Assembly: GCF_031127905.1 (NCBI RefSeq)
Contig: NZ_JARXIC010000002.1
Location: 62,001 to 126,000 of the forward strand
From: Thalassobacterium sedimentorum
GTDB taxonomy: Bacteria; Verrucomicrobiota; Verrucomicrobiia; Opitutales; Coraliomargaritaceae
DNA: 64,000 nt
Direction of reading: 5' to 3'
Positions 48,542-56,732 of the stretch are shown here, piece by piece. The notes beneath the pieces were generated by a model. That model was not told where the DNA came from and searched no databases. It saw nothing but the letters and a program-made list of their open reading frames with translations. A program made the translations under genes and the position numbers. Within the stretch, counting starts at the first letter, position 1, and each line of letters begins with the position of its first letter.

Positions 48542-49810
48542 CTAATGGCCCGTCTGACTCAATGGCCAGTCCACAGGACCGTAGGCCTGCAATACGCCTC
48601 GCACCACGGCAGTCGCATACTCAACTAAAATATCATCCGCCGGCAGCGGTTCATGGCACGCCCGGGCGATCAATGCTTGCTGAATACGTTTATATTCCCG
48701 TTCACTGTTCGCAACATAGGGCTCCAGTAAAACTGTCGGACACTCTACTTGGCGCAGTAGCATTAGATTTCGAGCCCATAAATAGGGAACTTCAGCATCA
48801 ATGCGTATTGCATTCAGTCCCTGGTAATCAGAGGGCGGCAAACCTGTCACATCTCCAAAGGAACGCCCGAGCGCCGCACCGAGTACCGCCTCAATCCCCC
48901 CACTACCATTCAACATTTTTCTAGCTAACTGCGTCTGATGCTGGGCCGTCGCAAGTTCGCTCTCACTCAGACAACCAAATACTAAGACATGCACATGATT
49001 CGAATCCACCAACTGCTGCGTCGGCCCCGGTGGCCAAGCGGCCGCATTAATATGTAAAGACAGTAATACATCGGGACGGAGCTCTTCATTCACGACTCTG
49101 GCTCGCTCAGCCAACTCTCCAGTCACAATCGCCAGACGCACAGCACGATTCCTCACGGCCAGAGCATGCTCAACCTGCGCCTGTAAATTACATGCAGTCG
49201 GTGGAGTCAGTTGTGCCGCTGCTGCGGCCCAATAATCAGCCGAACGCTTCGGATTAACCGGCTGACAGGTCTCACGCAGTAAAGTCACCTGCGCCCCAAG
49301 TCTCACCAACTCGTTGCGAATGCGCTGTGCAACTTCCAGTACAAGCTCACCTTCACGCACCCAATGATCTGTTTCAGCAATACGAAAATCACGCCATTCC
49401 CAATGTGCCCAGACCCCGCCGACATGTCCAGGATCTAGCGCAAGATGTAAACCAGACAGTGGCAAGGATTGAGATTGCCCCTCCAGCACGCAATCACTGC
49501 CATGCGCCCCGCTGATTCGCTCGCGGCGCATAGCAGCTGGACTCGTCCACCACGTCTCAACCTCTTGAGTCGCAAGTTGCTCCACATTGACGATATGCGT
49601 ACCTTCAATATAGGGCGTATAACGCGTCGACAGCATATAAGCCAACTGCTCCGGCGTGCTCTGTGCAGATAACAAGCCTGACAGTAGGCAGAGGACCGAA
49701 AAAATGCCACTGACTCGTCGACACGGTCCATTCAATGCGGCCGGCTGTTCACGCGCGGGAACTGACTCAAATGGAGCCCGAGCGGCATCGCTGGATACGA
49801 AATGTTTCAT
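48542..49810 (-). CDS. N-acetylmuramoyl-L-alanine amidase (Amidase_3)
   Basis: 422 residues. Signal peptide with a long polar head (hydrophobic core SGIFSVLCLLSGLLSAQ, about 34-50). Zinc ligands: His in LALDPGHVGG, Glu in EGELVLEVAQRI, His in LLSLHINA; catalytic Glu in TVLLEPYVANSE. Cuts the amide between MurNAc and the stem peptide. The catalytic domain has a long insert (about 190-235) before the third ligand. No SPOR, AMIN or LysM domain seen. ATG start preferred to a TTG directly before it. Confidence 0.88.
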   Translation of the reverse strand: MKHFVSSDAARAPFESVPAREQPAALNGPCRRVSGIFSVLCLLSGLLSAQSTPEQLAYMLSTRYTPYIEGTHIVNVEQLATQEVETWWTSPAAMRRERISGAHGSDCVLEGQSQSLPLSGLHLALDPGHVGGVWAHWEWRDFRIAETDHWVREGELVLEVAQRIRNELVRLGAQVTLLRETCQPVNPKRSADYWAAAAAQLTPPTACNLQAQVEHALAVRNRAVRLAIVTGELAERARVVNEELRPDVLLSLHINAAAWPPGPTQQLVDSNHVHVLVFGCLSESELATAQHQTQLARKMLNGSGGIEAVLGAALGRSFGDVTGLPPSDYQGLNAIRIDAEVPYLWARNLMLLRQVECPTVLLEPYVANSEREYKRIQQALIARACHEPLPADDILVEYATAVVRGVLQAYGPVDWPLSQTGH

Positions 49811-49872
49811 CAAATAATCTTACTCACTGCTAAAACTTGGATACACACGGACAGGATGGCCGCGGCGACAAT

Positions 49873-49903
49873 AAAAAAAACCGCCGGTTAGCACCGGCGG
49901 TTT
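49873..49903 (-). terminator. Rho-independent terminator of mscS
   Basis: An 11-bp GC-rich stem (AAACCGCCGGT 49878-49888 with ACCGGCGGTTT 49893-49903), TAGC loop, then eight T on the minus strand. It is 25 bases after the mscS stop. Confidence 0.93.
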
Positions 49904-49927
49904 AGAAAAATGAAGTATTTTCAGGCC

Positions 49928-50785
49928 TTACGAAGCCTGCTCTTGGAATACATGCACATCCCGCTGCGGGAAAGGAATACTGATACCTTCCGCATCAAAC
50001 TTCTCTTTTACAGCCTTAGTGAAATCAAACTTAACTGCCCAGTAATCTCCTGACTTCACCCATGGGCGCACAATGAAATCGACACTGCTATCACCCAAAT
50101 TAGCTACAGCAATTGTAACTGCTGGATCCTTCAACACGCGCTCATCTGCCGCTAAAAGATCTTCCATAATCTGCTTAGCCTTATTTAGATCGTCTCCATA
50201 ACCGACCCCTACAGTCATATCAACGCGACGTGTAGGATGAGCCGAAACATTTGTGATGGAACCGCCCATAATCGAAGAATTCGGCATGATTATCTGAATA
50301 TTATCCGGAGTTTTCATCTCAGTGGTCAAAATTCCGACTTCAACGATCACTCCCGCTTCGCCGCCCGCTTTGACAAAATCACCAGCCTTAAAGGGTTTAA
50401 ATAGAATCAATAATACGCCGGAAGCAAAATTTGAAAGCGAGCCCTGTAGGGCAAGACCGACCGCCAAACCAGCGGCACCAATCACCGCAACAAAGGAAGT
50501 TGTCTGCACACCGAGCTTACCAACTGCGGCAATGACAACAAAGATAACCAAAGCACCATGAATCATGCTGCCGAAGAATCCAATCAGTGTCGCATCCACT
50601 TCACGCTTTTGCAAAGTCTTCACAAAACAATTCTTAATCGCCTTCGCCAACCACAGGCCGACTACGATGATAATTACAGCAGCAAGCACTTTCATTCCGT
50701 AAAGTGCAAGGACATCGATGATCTTCTCAACGACGGTAGGTTCAGCCACTTGCGCGGCAATGATTCCTGAGGTATCTTCTGGCAT
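49928..50785 (-). CDS. mscS: Small-conductance mechanosensitive channel
   Basis: 285 residues, matching E. coli MscS (286). Three membrane helices; pore helix TM3 with AVIGAAGLAVGLALQGSLSNFASGVLLILFKPF (Gly/Ala packing), then the beta domain (VEVGILTTEMKTPDNIQIIMPNSSIMGG) and the alpha/beta vestibule. Opens when membrane tension rises after osmotic downshock. Confidence 0.96.
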   Translation of the reverse strand: MPEDTSGIIAAQVAEPTVVEKIIDVLALYGMKVLAAVIIIVVGLWLAKAIKNCFVKTLQKREVDATLIGFFGSMIHGALVIFVVIAAVGKLGVQTTSFVAVIGAAGLAVGLALQGSLSNFASGVLLILFKPFKAGDFVKAGGEAGVIVEVGILTTEMKTPDNIQIIMPNSSIMGGSITNVSAHPTRRVDMTVGVGYGDDLNKAKQIMEDLLAADERVLKDPAVTIAVANLGDSSVDFIVRPWVKSGDYWAVKFDFTKAVKEKFDAEGISIPFPQRDVHVFQEQAS

Positions 50786-50895
50786 AATAATTATAAGTTA
50801 GTGTATTTGATCAAGTTAAGTGACCGTATGTAGAGTATGAACCCTTACGCATCTGACAATACGTAAAAACAAATTAATCAACCCTATTCTGAACG

Positions 50896-51423
50896 CTAAA
50901 ACGGCCAGATTTTAAACCCTTTACGCTTTGCTGGAGCCACTGATTCGCCGCCTGCACTCTCATTTTGCGCACCCTGAGATTCCGCAGCGGACGAAGTACT
51001 CGCCTCAGCGACAGCCTGAGTGCCCCGCTCAGCCGTGTCTTGAGGCGCGACATACTCAGCCGCATTGGATGCATTTAATCGACGTAGATCCTCGATCACT
51101 TTCACATAGAGCAAAGGTTTGTGATAATAAGGAATCTTATGCTTTTTGAGCTTCTGGACATCCTGCTCAGTCAAGCACCCCGACACCACTGCACATTTAC
51201 TGCGGGGAAAGGACGTACTAATATCAATGACGAACTGAATACCAAAACCATCCGCCAAACGATGATCGGTAATAACGAAATGCACCGGCCGTTCCGGATC
51301 ATCCAAAATCGCCGTTGCTTCTGCGATGCCACAAGCAGCGAAGACAGTATACCCCTTACGCTCAAGTTGAGCGACGCCAGTCACTGCGAGTTCTTTTTCG
51401 TCTTCGATGAACAGGATATTCAT
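50896..51423 (-). CDS. Stand-alone response-regulator receiver with acidic tail
   Basis: 175 residues from the ATG at 51423 (MNILFIEDEKEL). CheY-like receiver (1-115): acidic pair E7/D8, phosphoacceptor D53 in VITDHRLADGFG, S81, K102 in YYHKPL. Residues 120-160 are an Ala/Glu/Ser-rich disordered linker and the last ten, KRKGFKIWPF-like, are basic and aromatic, perhaps a docking tail. No DNA-binding or enzymatic output domain. No kinase adjacent. Confidence 0.85.
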   Translation of the reverse strand: MNILFIEDEKELAVTGVAQLERKGYTVFAACGIAEATAILDDPERPVHFVITDHRLADGFGIQFVIDISTSFPRSKCAVVSGCLTEQDVQKLKKHKIPYYHKPLLYVKVIEDLRRLNASNAAEYVAPQDTAERGTQAVAEASTSSAAESQGAQNESAGGESVAPAKRKGFKIWPF

Positions 51424-51587
51424 AATGAGTTCCACTAATAAGAGTTTAGACAAGGTGCTTGGCAACCGTGGATTCGCCCCAGCATAAAAACGAAGCGATG
51501 TAATCTCCCACACACATCCCAGCAAGGACCTGACAATATCTGTTCACAACGCGTAGCAAGAGTCCAACTGTAGCAACACGTTCAGAA

Positions 51588-52256
51588 TCAGCGCGAAAGA
51601 CGCACCTGCACCTTAGCCGCCGCCCCCATACCAAGCGTCAGAGATTCGCCGCTTCCAGTGAGAATAATCTGCACGGACTCTGCACGTAGACTGCGTGCAC
51701 ACACCTGCAACTGCACGCCTGGATTCAGGCCAGACTCAGCAATGTAATTCAAAAAATCAGGGTCCTGATCACTGATTCGAGCCACCCAGAGCGGTGCCTC
51801 CAGCGGGCAATCCAGCAAGGTTTCCAGGGCACCTCCCAACAACTCCCCCTCAGCCGAAGGAATCGGATCACCATGCGGATCTTCAGTCGGATGGCCCAAA
51901 TAACGATCAATCCGCTCCAACAGCAGGTCAGACACTACATGTTCCATTTGCTCAGCCTCTTCGTGAACCTCTGACCAATCGAAACCCAGCACCTCGACTA
52001 AAAACTGCTCGATCAGACGATGCCGCCGCAACACATGTAGCGCCAGCTTACGGCCTGGCTCAGTCAGCCGAACCCCCACCCGCGGCGCATACTGTACCAA
52101 CCCTGCATCAGCGAGCGCTTTAACCATTGTAGTTGCCGTGCCCGGCACCACTCCCAAGGCCTCCGCAACCTGCCCCATCGGCACTTCACATGAAGTTAAC
52201 TTCTCTGAAACGAGGTAAATGTGCTTAATATAATCTTCGACAGTGGCGCTTGGCAT
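51588..52256 (-). CDS. mntR: Metal-dependent repressor, MntR/DtxR family
   Basis: 222 residues in three parts: winged helix (1-65, VAEALGVVPGTATTMVKALADAGLV), dimer domain with metal ligands (66-140) and a FeoA/SH3-like C-terminus (145-222). Ligand positions look MntR-like: D8, H79, E102, E105, H106; where DtxR has Cys102 this protein has Glu. K11 replaces the MntR E11. H98 and E83 of the second DtxR site are kept. So manganese is the likelier cofactor, but the set is mixed. No metal transporter is adjacent. Confidence 0.88.
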   Translation of the reverse strand: MPSATVEDYIKHIYLVSEKLTSCEVPMGQVAEALGVVPGTATTMVKALADAGLVQYAPRVGVRLTEPGRKLALHVLRRHRLIEQFLVEVLGFDWSEVHEEAEQMEHVVSDLLLERIDRYLGHPTEDPHGDPIPSAEGELLGGALETLLDCPLEAPLWVARISDQDPDFLNYIAESGLNPGVQLQVCARSLRAESVQIILTGSGESLTLGMGAAAKVQVRLSR

Positions 52257-52462
52257 GATCGCTCCACCATCATAGCCCCAGCTACGAAGGCCAAGTTTAT
52301 TTTAACAGCTGAATCCACTTCCCGCCGCTCATCCAGGCAGCATCACTCAGCAACACCGCCCCAAGAGACCTACCCTGCCATCCCTCGCTAGCTGTCAAGC
52401 GATCGCACGGAACGCTTTCTGATTGGCGAGGTCACCTCTAGCCTTCATACTGCAAATTGATC

Positions 52463-53299
52463 ATGCTACGCCTTAGAAACATCTCACATATTTGCCTCTG
52501 CATCCTATGCGGTCACAGCTTTGCGCACAGCTCTGATTTCGCCAGCACCCGGCTGCTCAACATCGCAGAAAAAGAAAACAAAATATACCAACAAATCGCT
52601 CAAGATCCGGAATACTACAGCGAGGAAGATCTTGAACGTCGTATTAACGAGCTGATACAATCCTACAGCAGTTACCTGCTGGATCAACCAGACGATGTCA
52701 GTGCCTATATTCTCTATGGCAAATTATTACGACGCGTGCAAGAGAACGAACAAGCCTTCCGCGCCTTTCTTAAAGCTGACGAACTTGACCCGGAAATCGC
52801 GGTAGTCAAACAACAGATCGGTAACCACTTAGCCGAAGAAGGAAAAGGCAAAGCTGCCCTCACCTTTTACCTACGGGCTGTGGACCTAGAACCCGAAACT
52901 GCCATTTATCATTTTGCATTAGGGCAATTGATTTATGACTTCCGCGCCGAATTCATTCAGGACAACATATTTACCCAAGACGCGCTTGAACGAGAAATGC
53001 TCAAGGCATTTCGCAAAGCGGCTCAACTCGCCCCGGATAATTTCGACTACCAAATGCGCTTGGGAGAAGCCCACTACGATTTAAGCAGCCCCGACTGGCG
53101 TAATGCCTTACTACACTGGAAGCAGCTCAGCAAACAAGCTACAACACGACTACAAATAGAGATTCTCGATCTACACACAGCACGGGTACTCGGCAAACTT
53201 GGGCGCATCCAAGAGGCTCATACACGGCTGGATCAAGTGCACACCCCTGCCCTGCAGAAATCCAAGCAACTAGTGCTGGATGAACTCGCAGAGCACTAA
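52463..53299 (+). CDS. Secreted TPR-repeat protein
   Basis: 278 residues from the ATG at 52463 (MLRLRNISHICLCILCGHSFAHS); a TTG six bases earlier is less likely. Signal peptide ends near residue 22. Three or more TPR units: YILYGKLLRRVQENEQAFRAFLKADELDPE, GNHLAEEGKGKAALTFYLRAVDLEPE, MLKAFRKAAQLAPDNFDYQMRLGEA. Periplasmic. Partner unknown. The YhaM-like gene follows after 71 bases. Confidence 0.85.
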   Translation: MLRLRNISHICLCILCGHSFAHSSDFASTRLLNIAEKENKIYQQIAQDPEYYSEEDLERRINELIQSYSSYLLDQPDDVSAYILYGKLLRRVQENEQAFRAFLKADELDPEIAVVKQQIGNHLAEEGKGKAALTFYLRAVDLEPETAIYHFALGQLIYDFRAEFIQDNIFTQDALEREMLKAFRKAAQLAPDNFDYQMRLGEAHYDLSSPDWRNALLHWKQLSKQATTRLQIEILDLHTARVLGKLGRIQEAHTRLDQVHTPALQKSKQLVLDELAEH

Positions 53300-53370
53300 A
53301 CATCCAGCACCAGTAAAATAAGAACAATCAATAATCGATTACTGACCTCACTCACCTAGTAGTATACCCT

Positions 53371-54354
53371 ATGAGCGAATTCAAAACTGTCCAAGAACTC
53401 AAGCAACTCGACCCCTCGATTGCTGTCCCCTTCCGTAGTATTTTCATTCTGCGCCGAAAAACAGTAAAAACAGCTAAAAACGGCAACCCATTCCTGAGTA
53501 TTGAACTTGGTGATGCGGGCGGTAGCTTTACAGCCAACGCATTTGGTGATTCCGCAGTCTTTGCTGCTTTGGAAAATGTACCTGAAGGCGCCATGATACG
53601 CCTCTCTGGCAAGACAGAGTATTATCAAGAACGCTTCTCGCCTCGCTTACAAGCAGCCGAAGAAGTGGCCCCAGAGGACGAAGAAGCCCAGAGCATGCTC
53701 AGCCAACTAGTGGAAGTGCCACCAGAATCTGAGAGTGAACTATGGGCTCATATCGAAGACGCCATCGCAGCGATCAAACACCCACAACTGCACGACACCG
53801 TACAGCGAGTTATGGACGAAGTGGGCGCTCAATTTCGCACCAGTACCGCTGCCATTAGTATGCACCACGCTTATCGCCACGGCCTACTGGAGCATACCAC
53901 ACACATGGTACGTGCCGCGCGTGCGCTGCTACCACTCTACCCACAAGTCGATGCTGACCTTGCAATCGCAGGGATCATCTTGCATGACATCGGGAAGCTA
54001 GAGGAATATGAAGGCGACTTTGCGGCCAAAGTTAGCCGTATAGGCACCCTACAAGGGCATGTCGTGCTAGGCTTTCGCACTGCCCGCAAAGCTGCACTGC
54101 AATCCAAATTAAATGCCGATCTGACCGAACGTCTCGAACACATCATTCTCAGCCACCAAGGTGAAAAAGAATGGGGTGCCGCGGCAATGGCAGCCACTCC
54201 AGAAGCCGTCTTTGTCTCTATGGTCGATAATCTCGATGCTAAAATGGGCATGGTACAACGCGTCTTGCGCAACACGCCCGAAGGCGAAGAATTCTCTGAA
54301 TATCTGATGGGACTAAAAACCCGCGTCCTGCTCACCCCGCCCGACAAGAGCTAA
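53371..54354 (+). CDS. yhaM: YhaM-like 3'-5' exoribonuclease (OB fold plus HD domain)
   Basis: 327 residues. N-terminal OB domain (about 20-100, RRKTVKTAKNGNPFLSIELGDAGGSF) binds nucleic acid; the HD domain (about 150-300) has MHHAYRHGLLEHT, the metal pair in LHDIGKLEEY, and LSHQGEKEWGA. This order matches the B. subtilis YhaM family of Mn/Co-dependent 3'-5' nucleases, about 314 residues. Confidence 0.9.
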   Translation: MSEFKTVQELKQLDPSIAVPFRSIFILRRKTVKTAKNGNPFLSIELGDAGGSFTANAFGDSAVFAALENVPEGAMIRLSGKTEYYQERFSPRLQAAEEVAPEDEEAQSMLSQLVEVPPESESELWAHIEDAIAAIKHPQLHDTVQRVMDEVGAQFRTSTAAISMHHAYRHGLLEHTTHMVRAARALLPLYPQVDADLAIAGIILHDIGKLEEYEGDFAAKVSRIGTLQGHVVLGFRTARKAALQSKLNADLTERLEHIILSHQGEKEWGAAAMAATPEAVFVSMVDNLDAKMGMVQRVLRNTPEGEEFSEYLMGLKTRVLLTPPDKS

Positions 54355-54425
54355 TACTGCACAGGCATCCCAAGTATCAATTAAGCATAGCCAATCAGTA
54401 TAAAAGCATTCATTAACAATGACCG

Positions 54426-55061
54426 ATGCATACCTCTAACCGAAGACCTCTAAAGACACGTTCCATGGTTTGGGCACAGAAAGCGGCAGCCTATGCCGCA
54501 CACGCGGGCCTAAGTCCCAATCAAATATCACTTTTAGGTATCATCATAGCCGCGATCGGTGGCTTTATATTAGTCAGCGCAGGCCACTTGCACAACAATG
54601 CTTTCAGTTATGCGCTGCTCTGCATCTTAGCAGCCATCACCATTCAATTACGACTTCTATGCAATATGCTCGATGGCATGGTTGCCATGGAATTTAAGCA
54701 AAAAAGCGCCCTTGGCGACCTTTACAACGAACTCCCGGACCGGATTGAAGACAGCATCTTTCTAGTCGCCGCTGGCTACGCATTCGGCACCCCGGGATGC
54801 GTCACCCTAGGCTGGCTAGCAGCATTGTTAGCTGCCTGTGCCGCCTATGTTCGCGTATTAGGTGGGTCACTGGGGTTCAAGCAAGACTTTTGTGGACCTC
54901 AGGCAAAACAGCAGCGCATGTTCTTACTCACAGTCTCACTACTCATCGCAAGCTTTTGGTCGCCAATGATAGTGTATGGCCTCGTGCTGATCACTCTCGG
55001 CACGGTAATCACCATTGCACGCCGTCTATTCCGCTTAGCCAATTTAATGCAATCAAAATGA
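54426..55061 (+). CDS. CDP-alcohol phosphatidyltransferase, YnbA-like
   Basis: 211 residues, about six membrane helices. The CDP-OH-P signature (D-x2-D-G-x2-A-R, then G-x3-D-x3-D) appears as N80-x2-D83-G84-x2-A87-M88, then G97-x3-N101-x3-D105. Two metal-binding Asp are Asn, which as far as I recall is also so in E. coli YnbA; the Arg to Met change looks special. It is the first of three overlapping or adjacent lipid genes and shares four bases (ATGA) with the acyltransferase gene. Probably transfers a phosphatidyl group to an unknown alcohol. Confidence 0.8.
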   Translation: MHTSNRRPLKTRSMVWAQKAAAYAAHAGLSPNQISLLGIIIAAIGGFILVSAGHLHNNAFSYALLCILAAITIQLRLLCNMLDGMVAMEFKQKSALGDLYNELPDRIEDSIFLVAAGYAFGTPGCVTLGWLAALLAACAAYVRVLGGSLGFKQDFCGPQAKQQRMFLLTVSLLIASFWSPMIVYGLVLITLGTVITIARRLFRLANLMQSK

Positions 55062-55666
55062 TTGAGGAACTAGTCTGCTGGTTCATCAAATTATTCACAG
55101 GTGCAAGGGCGCAGTGGACGGTAGGATTTGATCAGTTGCAACCGGGGCAACGCGTTTATTTTGCCAACCACAGCAGTCACTTGGATTTCCTCATTCTCTG
55201 GGCCACACTGCCGCCTGCACTGCGTCATCACACTCGACCTGTAGCTGCCAGAGACTACTGGGCAAGGAGCAGGCCACGACTGTGGTTATCGCGCAAAATT
55301 TTTCGAGCGATCTTAATCGAACGTAAGAACATTTCACGCTGCAATAATCCTATCGATCAATTAAAAGCGTCACTTGAGCAGGGCGACTCCCTCATCATTT
55401 TCCCGGAAGGAACACGTAGCTCAGGTGATACAATTCACAACTTCAAGAGTGGCCTCTACCACCTGGCCAGACATTGCCCACAAGCTCACTTTATTCCAGT
55501 TTACTTAGAGAATTTAAATCGTGTGCTACCCAAAGGTGAGTTTATCCCACTCCCTCTAATCTGCTCCGTAATTTTCGGCGCTCCACTACGAGATGTCAGC
55601 GAACGCTCTAAAGACGATTTTTTGAACGAAGCTAAAAAATCCCTCGAAAGATTGAACCCATTATAA
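55058..55666 (+). CDS. 1-acylglycerol-3-phosphate acyltransferase-like (PlsC)
   Basis: 202 residues from the ATG at 55058, which overlaps the upstream stop by four bases; a longer frame from 54797 only overlaps the previous gene. HX4D motif in NHSSHLDFLILW (catalytic His/Asp) and FPEGTRSSGD for glycerol-phosphate binding. Makes phosphatidate, the substrate of the CdsA-like enzyme encoded next (one base apart). Confidence 0.9.
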   Translation: MIEELVCWFIKLFTGARAQWTVGFDQLQPGQRVYFANHSSHLDFLILWATLPPALRHHTRPVAARDYWARSRPRLWLSRKIFRAILIERKNISRCNNPIDQLKASLEQGDSLIIFPEGTRSSGDTIHNFKSGLYHLARHCPQAHFIPVYLENLNRVLPKGEFIPLPLICSVIFGAPLRDVSERSKDDFLNEAKKSLERLNPL

Positions 55667-55667
55667 C

Positions 55668-56621
55668 ATGCCCGTCCTATCCATCGATTCTGAACTAGGC
55701 GCCATCATTGTTGGCGTCGTATTACTACTCTCTATCGCATCAATCATTGGATACGTATTGGCTCAACGCACACAGTCAGATAAGTCGAAAGCAGTCATCG
55801 ACAACCTGAATGCTCGCATCCGCGCATGGTGGTTCATGGTCCTATTCTTTGGCCTTGCAGTGCTCTCAGGAAACACTGGCTCCATCATATTGTTCGCTCT
55901 CATTTCCTTCTTAGCCCTACGCGAATTCATAACTCTCACGCCCACAAGTCGAGGTGATCACCGCACTCTCTTCTGGGCCTTTTTCATCATCACTCCCCTC
56001 CACTACTTCCTAATTTGGATACACTGGTATGGACTGTTCAGTATCTTAATTCCCGTCTACGCGGCACTGGTTATGCCAATCCGAAACGCCACGACAGGCG
56101 ACACCAAAGACTTCCTAGCCCGCACTGCCAAAGTACAATGGGCACTGATGGTTTGTGTGTATTTCGTCAGTTATGCGCCCGCTCTACTCACCCTAAAAAT
56201 ACCCGGCTATGAGGGACAAAACGCCAAACTCCTCTTATTTCTGGTTCTCGTAGTGCAAATGAGTGATGTGCTACAATACGTCTGGGGTAAACTGACTGGT
56301 AAACGGAAAATCGTCCCTCAGCTTAGTCCCAATAAAACAGTCGAAGGCTTTATCGGCGGAGTCCTTAGCGCCTCCTTACTGGGAGGCGCACTCTGTTGGA
56401 TGACACCATTCAACTTTTGGCAGGCCACACTACTCGCATTCCTAATCTGCCTGATGGGTTTCTTCGGCGGATTAGTTATGTCCGGCATAAAACGAGATCG
56501 CAACATCAAGGACTTTGGCACACTGATTCAAGGCCATGGCGGCATTCTAGATCGCATCGATTCCATCTGTTTCTCAGCTCCATTGTTTTTTCACCTCGTC
56601 CGCTTTTACTTCGCCCTGTGA
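55668..56621 (+). CDS. Phosphatidate cytidylyltransferase, CdsA/YnbB-like
   Basis: 317 residues, eight or so membrane helices. The CDS signature is near the C-terminus: SGIKRDRNIKDFG, then a GHGG-x-LDRIDS end with Q in place of the usual Pro before GHGG. MSDVLQYVWGKLTGKRKIVPQLSPNKTVEG is the expected catalytic loop. Makes CDP-diacylglycerol from phosphatidate and CTP. With its two upstream neighbours it forms a full acyl-to-headgroup route. Confidence 0.9.
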   Translation: MPVLSIDSELGAIIVGVVLLLSIASIIGYVLAQRTQSDKSKAVIDNLNARIRAWWFMVLFFGLAVLSGNTGSIILFALISFLALREFITLTPTSRGDHRTLFWAFFIITPLHYFLIWIHWYGLFSILIPVYAALVMPIRNATTGDTKDFLARTAKVQWALMVCVYFVSYAPALLTLKIPGYEGQNAKLLLFLVLVVQMSDVLQYVWGKLTGKRKIVPQLSPNKTVEGFIGGVLSASLLGGALCWMTPFNFWQATLLAFLICLMGFFGGLVMSGIKRDRNIKDFGTLIQGHGGILDRIDSICFSAPLFFHLVRFYFAL

Positions 56622-56732
56622 ATACAACTAAGATGCTCTCCCAAAGCACGGCAAAATAGCCCCCCACACAGGTCATCCCTAGGCTTAGATACGTATTGCT
56701 TACTGTAGCTGGAGCAACTAGCCTCAGTGACG

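Noticed and set aside
54797-55057. N-terminal extension of the acyltransferase
   Set aside because: It overlaps the CDP-alcohol transferase gene and encodes no recognisable sequence; the ATG at 55058 gives an ATGA overlap and a normal PlsC-like start.
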